A stretch of 64,000 bases of DNA, from positions 310,001 through 374,000 of the forward strand of contig NZ_JBNJLK010000001.1 in NCBI RefSeq assembly GCF_051195255.1. The letters are read 5' to 3'. Source of the DNA: Falsirhodobacter sp051195255. GTDB taxonomy: Bacteria > Pseudomonadota > Alphaproteobacteria > Rhodobacterales > Rhodobacteraceae. Position 1 is the first letter of the stretch. Every line of letters starts with the position of its first letter. Made by a program: the position numbers and the translations under genes. Below, piece after piece: positions 62,575-64,000 of this stretch. The notes beneath the pieces were generated by a model. It saw nothing but the letters and a program-made list of their open reading frames with translations, searched no databases and was not told the origin of the DNA.

Positions 62575-63632
62575 AGCAGATGCCCCGACTTGGCGGCCTT
62601 GGTCGCCAGATAGGCCGCATTCTGCGCCGTCTGCCCCACTTTCAGCGGCACATGTTCGGCCACCCGCACCCCATGGTTTTCCATCATGCGGATCTTCGCC
62701 GGGTTGTTCGTCAGCAGGCGCACGGCGGAAAAGCCCATCTGCCGCAAGATGCCCGCGCCCAGACGGAAGTCCCGCTCGTCATCCTCGAACCCCAGGCGGT
62801 GGTTGGCCTCCACCGTGTCAAAGCCCTGATCCTGAAGGGCATAGGCCCGCATCTTGTTGGCCAGACCAATGCCGCGCCCTTCCTGGTTCAGATACAGAAG
62901 CACCCCCGTCCCTTGCGCCCCCATCTCGGTAAGGGCGGCGCGCAACTGGGGGCCGCAGTCGCATTTCAGGCTGCCCAGCACATCGCCGGTGAAGCAGGCC
63001 GAATGCAGCCGCGCCAGAACCGGCTGGTCGCGGTCCGGGCGGCCGATCTCGATCGCGTAATGTTCAGCGGTGTCATCATGCGGGCGGAAGATGTGCACGC
63101 GGCCGGCGTCCGACGCCACCATCGGCAGACGGGCCGAGATGACGGGCGTCAAAGCATGTTCGCGCGCCATTTCCGCCAAGGCGATGTCAGACGGCAGCGC
63201 GGTCAGAACCTCCGGCGCCGGCGCGCGGACCAGCACGACGGTCGGCAGAAGCTGCGCCGTCTTGGCCAATTGCACGCCCGCGCGATGGGCCACGGCGTCC
63301 CCGCCCCGTACGCTGTGGAACGGCCCCTTCAGCGGGGAGGCCAGATCTCCCGCCGGATCCGCCACGGCCCGCAGCCACGACAAGGGCGCATCCCCCACGG
63401 CGATCCGCGCCACGTCCCCGTCATAGGCATGCGCCTTCAGCGTCTCTGCCCGCCGCGCCGTGATCGCCAGTTCCAGCGGGCCCAGCGCGCGCAGATCCTC
63501 CAGCCGTTCCGGCGTCAGCGCCTCCACGGCGGCCACAAGCGCGGGCACGCCGCCGGTCAGCGCGACGGGCAGGCCAAGGCGCAGGTCGCTGCGGGCACGG
63601 GCAAGACGTTCGGTGATGGTCAACGACAGCAT
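62571..63632 (-). CDS. ribA: GTP cyclohydrolase II with extended N-terminal domain
   Basis: The first step of riboflavin synthesis. The C-terminal half has all GTP cyclohydrolase II features: LHSACFTGDVLGSLKCDC with the zinc cysteines, LLYLNQEGRGIGLANKM, and LTNNPAKIRMMENHGV. The start at 63632 (AGGAG upstream) gives 353 residues, about 150 more than a bare RibA. The extra N-terminal part does not show RibB catalytic motifs by eye and may be a degenerate or replaced domain. Co-transcribed with the transpeptidase. Confidence 0.9.
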   Translation of the reverse strand: MLSLTITERLARARSDLRLGLPVALTGGVPALVAAVEALTPERLEDLRALGPLELAITARRAETLKAHAYDGDVARIAVGDAPLSWLRAVADPAGDLASPLKGPFHSVRGGDAVAHRAGVQLAKTAQLLPTVVLVRAPAPEVLTALPSDIALAEMAREHALTPVISARLPMVASDAGRVHIFRPHDDTAEHYAIEIGRPDRDQPVLARLHSACFTGDVLGSLKCDCGPQLRAALTEMGAQGTGVLLYLNQEGRGIGLANKMRAYALQDQGFDTVEANHRLGFEDDERDFRLGAGILRQMGFSAVRLLTNNPAKIRMMENHGVRVAEHVPLKVGQTAQNAAYLATKAAKSGHLL

Positions 63633-63782
63633 GGCGGCTCCTTCTGCCCGTGACAGATACGCGCGGCGGCGGGATTTTGAAACATATCCCGCGCATCCGA
63701 CACGTCCGCGTGAAGGATTGTCACGTTCCTTGCCCTGCCGCCCGCGGGTTTGCATGTCACGTCCAAAGCAATGGAGGGCCAG

Positions 63783-64000
63783 ATGGCAGCCTTGAAGAAA
63801 ATTCTGCTGGTCGACGATGACGACGACATCCGCGAGGCGCTGAGCGAACAGCTCGTGATGACCGAGGACTTCGACGTCTTCGAGGCGGCCACTGGCGCCG
63901 ACGGCATGGAAAAGGCGAAGGCCGGTCACCACGACCTCGTGATTCTGGACGTGGGCCTGCCCGACACCGACGGGCGCGAACTGTGCCGCCGCATGCGCAA
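63783..64000 (+). CDS. Response regulator receiver domain (3' end outside window)
   Basis: The start of a CheY-like response regulator, 72 residues visible. The acidic cluster LLVDDDDDIREAL and phospho-acceptor Asp56 in LVILDVGLPDTDG are clear. The output domain lies beyond the window edge, so the function cannot be assigned. It is divergent from ribA. Confidence 0.88.
   Translation, partial: MAALKKILLVDDDDDIREALSEQLVMTEDFDVFEAATGADGMEKAKAGHHDLVILDVGLPDTDGRELCRRMR

Overview
The window is about 64 kb of GC-rich chromosome from a flagellated alphaproteobacterium. It most resembles Rhodobacterales (Rhodobacteraceae/Paracoccaceae). The evidence is the FlaF/FlbT flagellin regulators, a compact flagellar cluster, the rpsT-dnaA-dnaN-recF-gyrB order, a Rhodobacter-type porin, a serC-serA operon and a DUF3576 lipoprotein. 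No rRNA, tRNA, CRISPR array, transposase or prophage was seen. Genes are packed tightly, with many ATGA overlaps inside operons.

Layout. 1-12.5 kb is a flagellar block: the flhB 3' part and a small follower gene on +; fliL-flgH-flgA-flgG-flgF-fliQ-fliE-flgC-flgB on the minus strand; fliI on +; DUF1217-flbT-flaF-flagellin on minus; a small chaperone-like gene and a FlgJ-type rod-binding gene on minus; then fliK-like and flgD on +. 12.5-24 kb is housekeeping and replication: ubiB, ubiE, mutM, rpsT, dnaA, dnaN, recF, gyrB, zapE and an acyl-CoA thioesterase. The rpsT-dnaA gap (about 460 bp) holds a striking two-tier palindrome and several hairpins. 24-34.6 kb is mixed: manC, serB, a MetE-like methyltransferase, a repeat-rich autotransporter, a chromate transporter and an abgT/abgB pair.

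34.8-49.2 kb looks like an accessory island for sugar-acid catabolism. It has an enolase-superfamily dehydratase with a YtfQ/R/T-type sugar ABC transporter, an aldehyde dehydrogenase that has decayed to a pseudogene, a divergent FadR-type regulator with paired operators, a GMC oxidoreductase, a second GntR regulator with its own operator, a KduD-type dehydrogenase, a polar amino-acid-type ABC transporter and a zinc alcohol dehydrogenase. A strong terminator at 49.24-49.27 kb closes it.

49.3-64 kb is again housekeeping and envelope: serC-serA behind a leader that can hide the serC ribosome binding site, a metallophosphatase, tspO, rpsO-pnp, an RTX-type calcium-binding protein, accD-folC, the DUF3576 lipoprotein, a porin with a structured leader, yggS, an L,D-transpeptidase, ribA, and the start of a response regulator cut by the window edge.

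Most genes are recognisable families. The less expected signals are in the gaps: the dyad before dnaA, the hairpin covering the fliK ribosome binding site, the serC leader switch, the paired GntR operators and the porin leader. I did not find a convincing wholly new multi-gene system. Motif-level regulatory calls were made by eye and are marked as inference.
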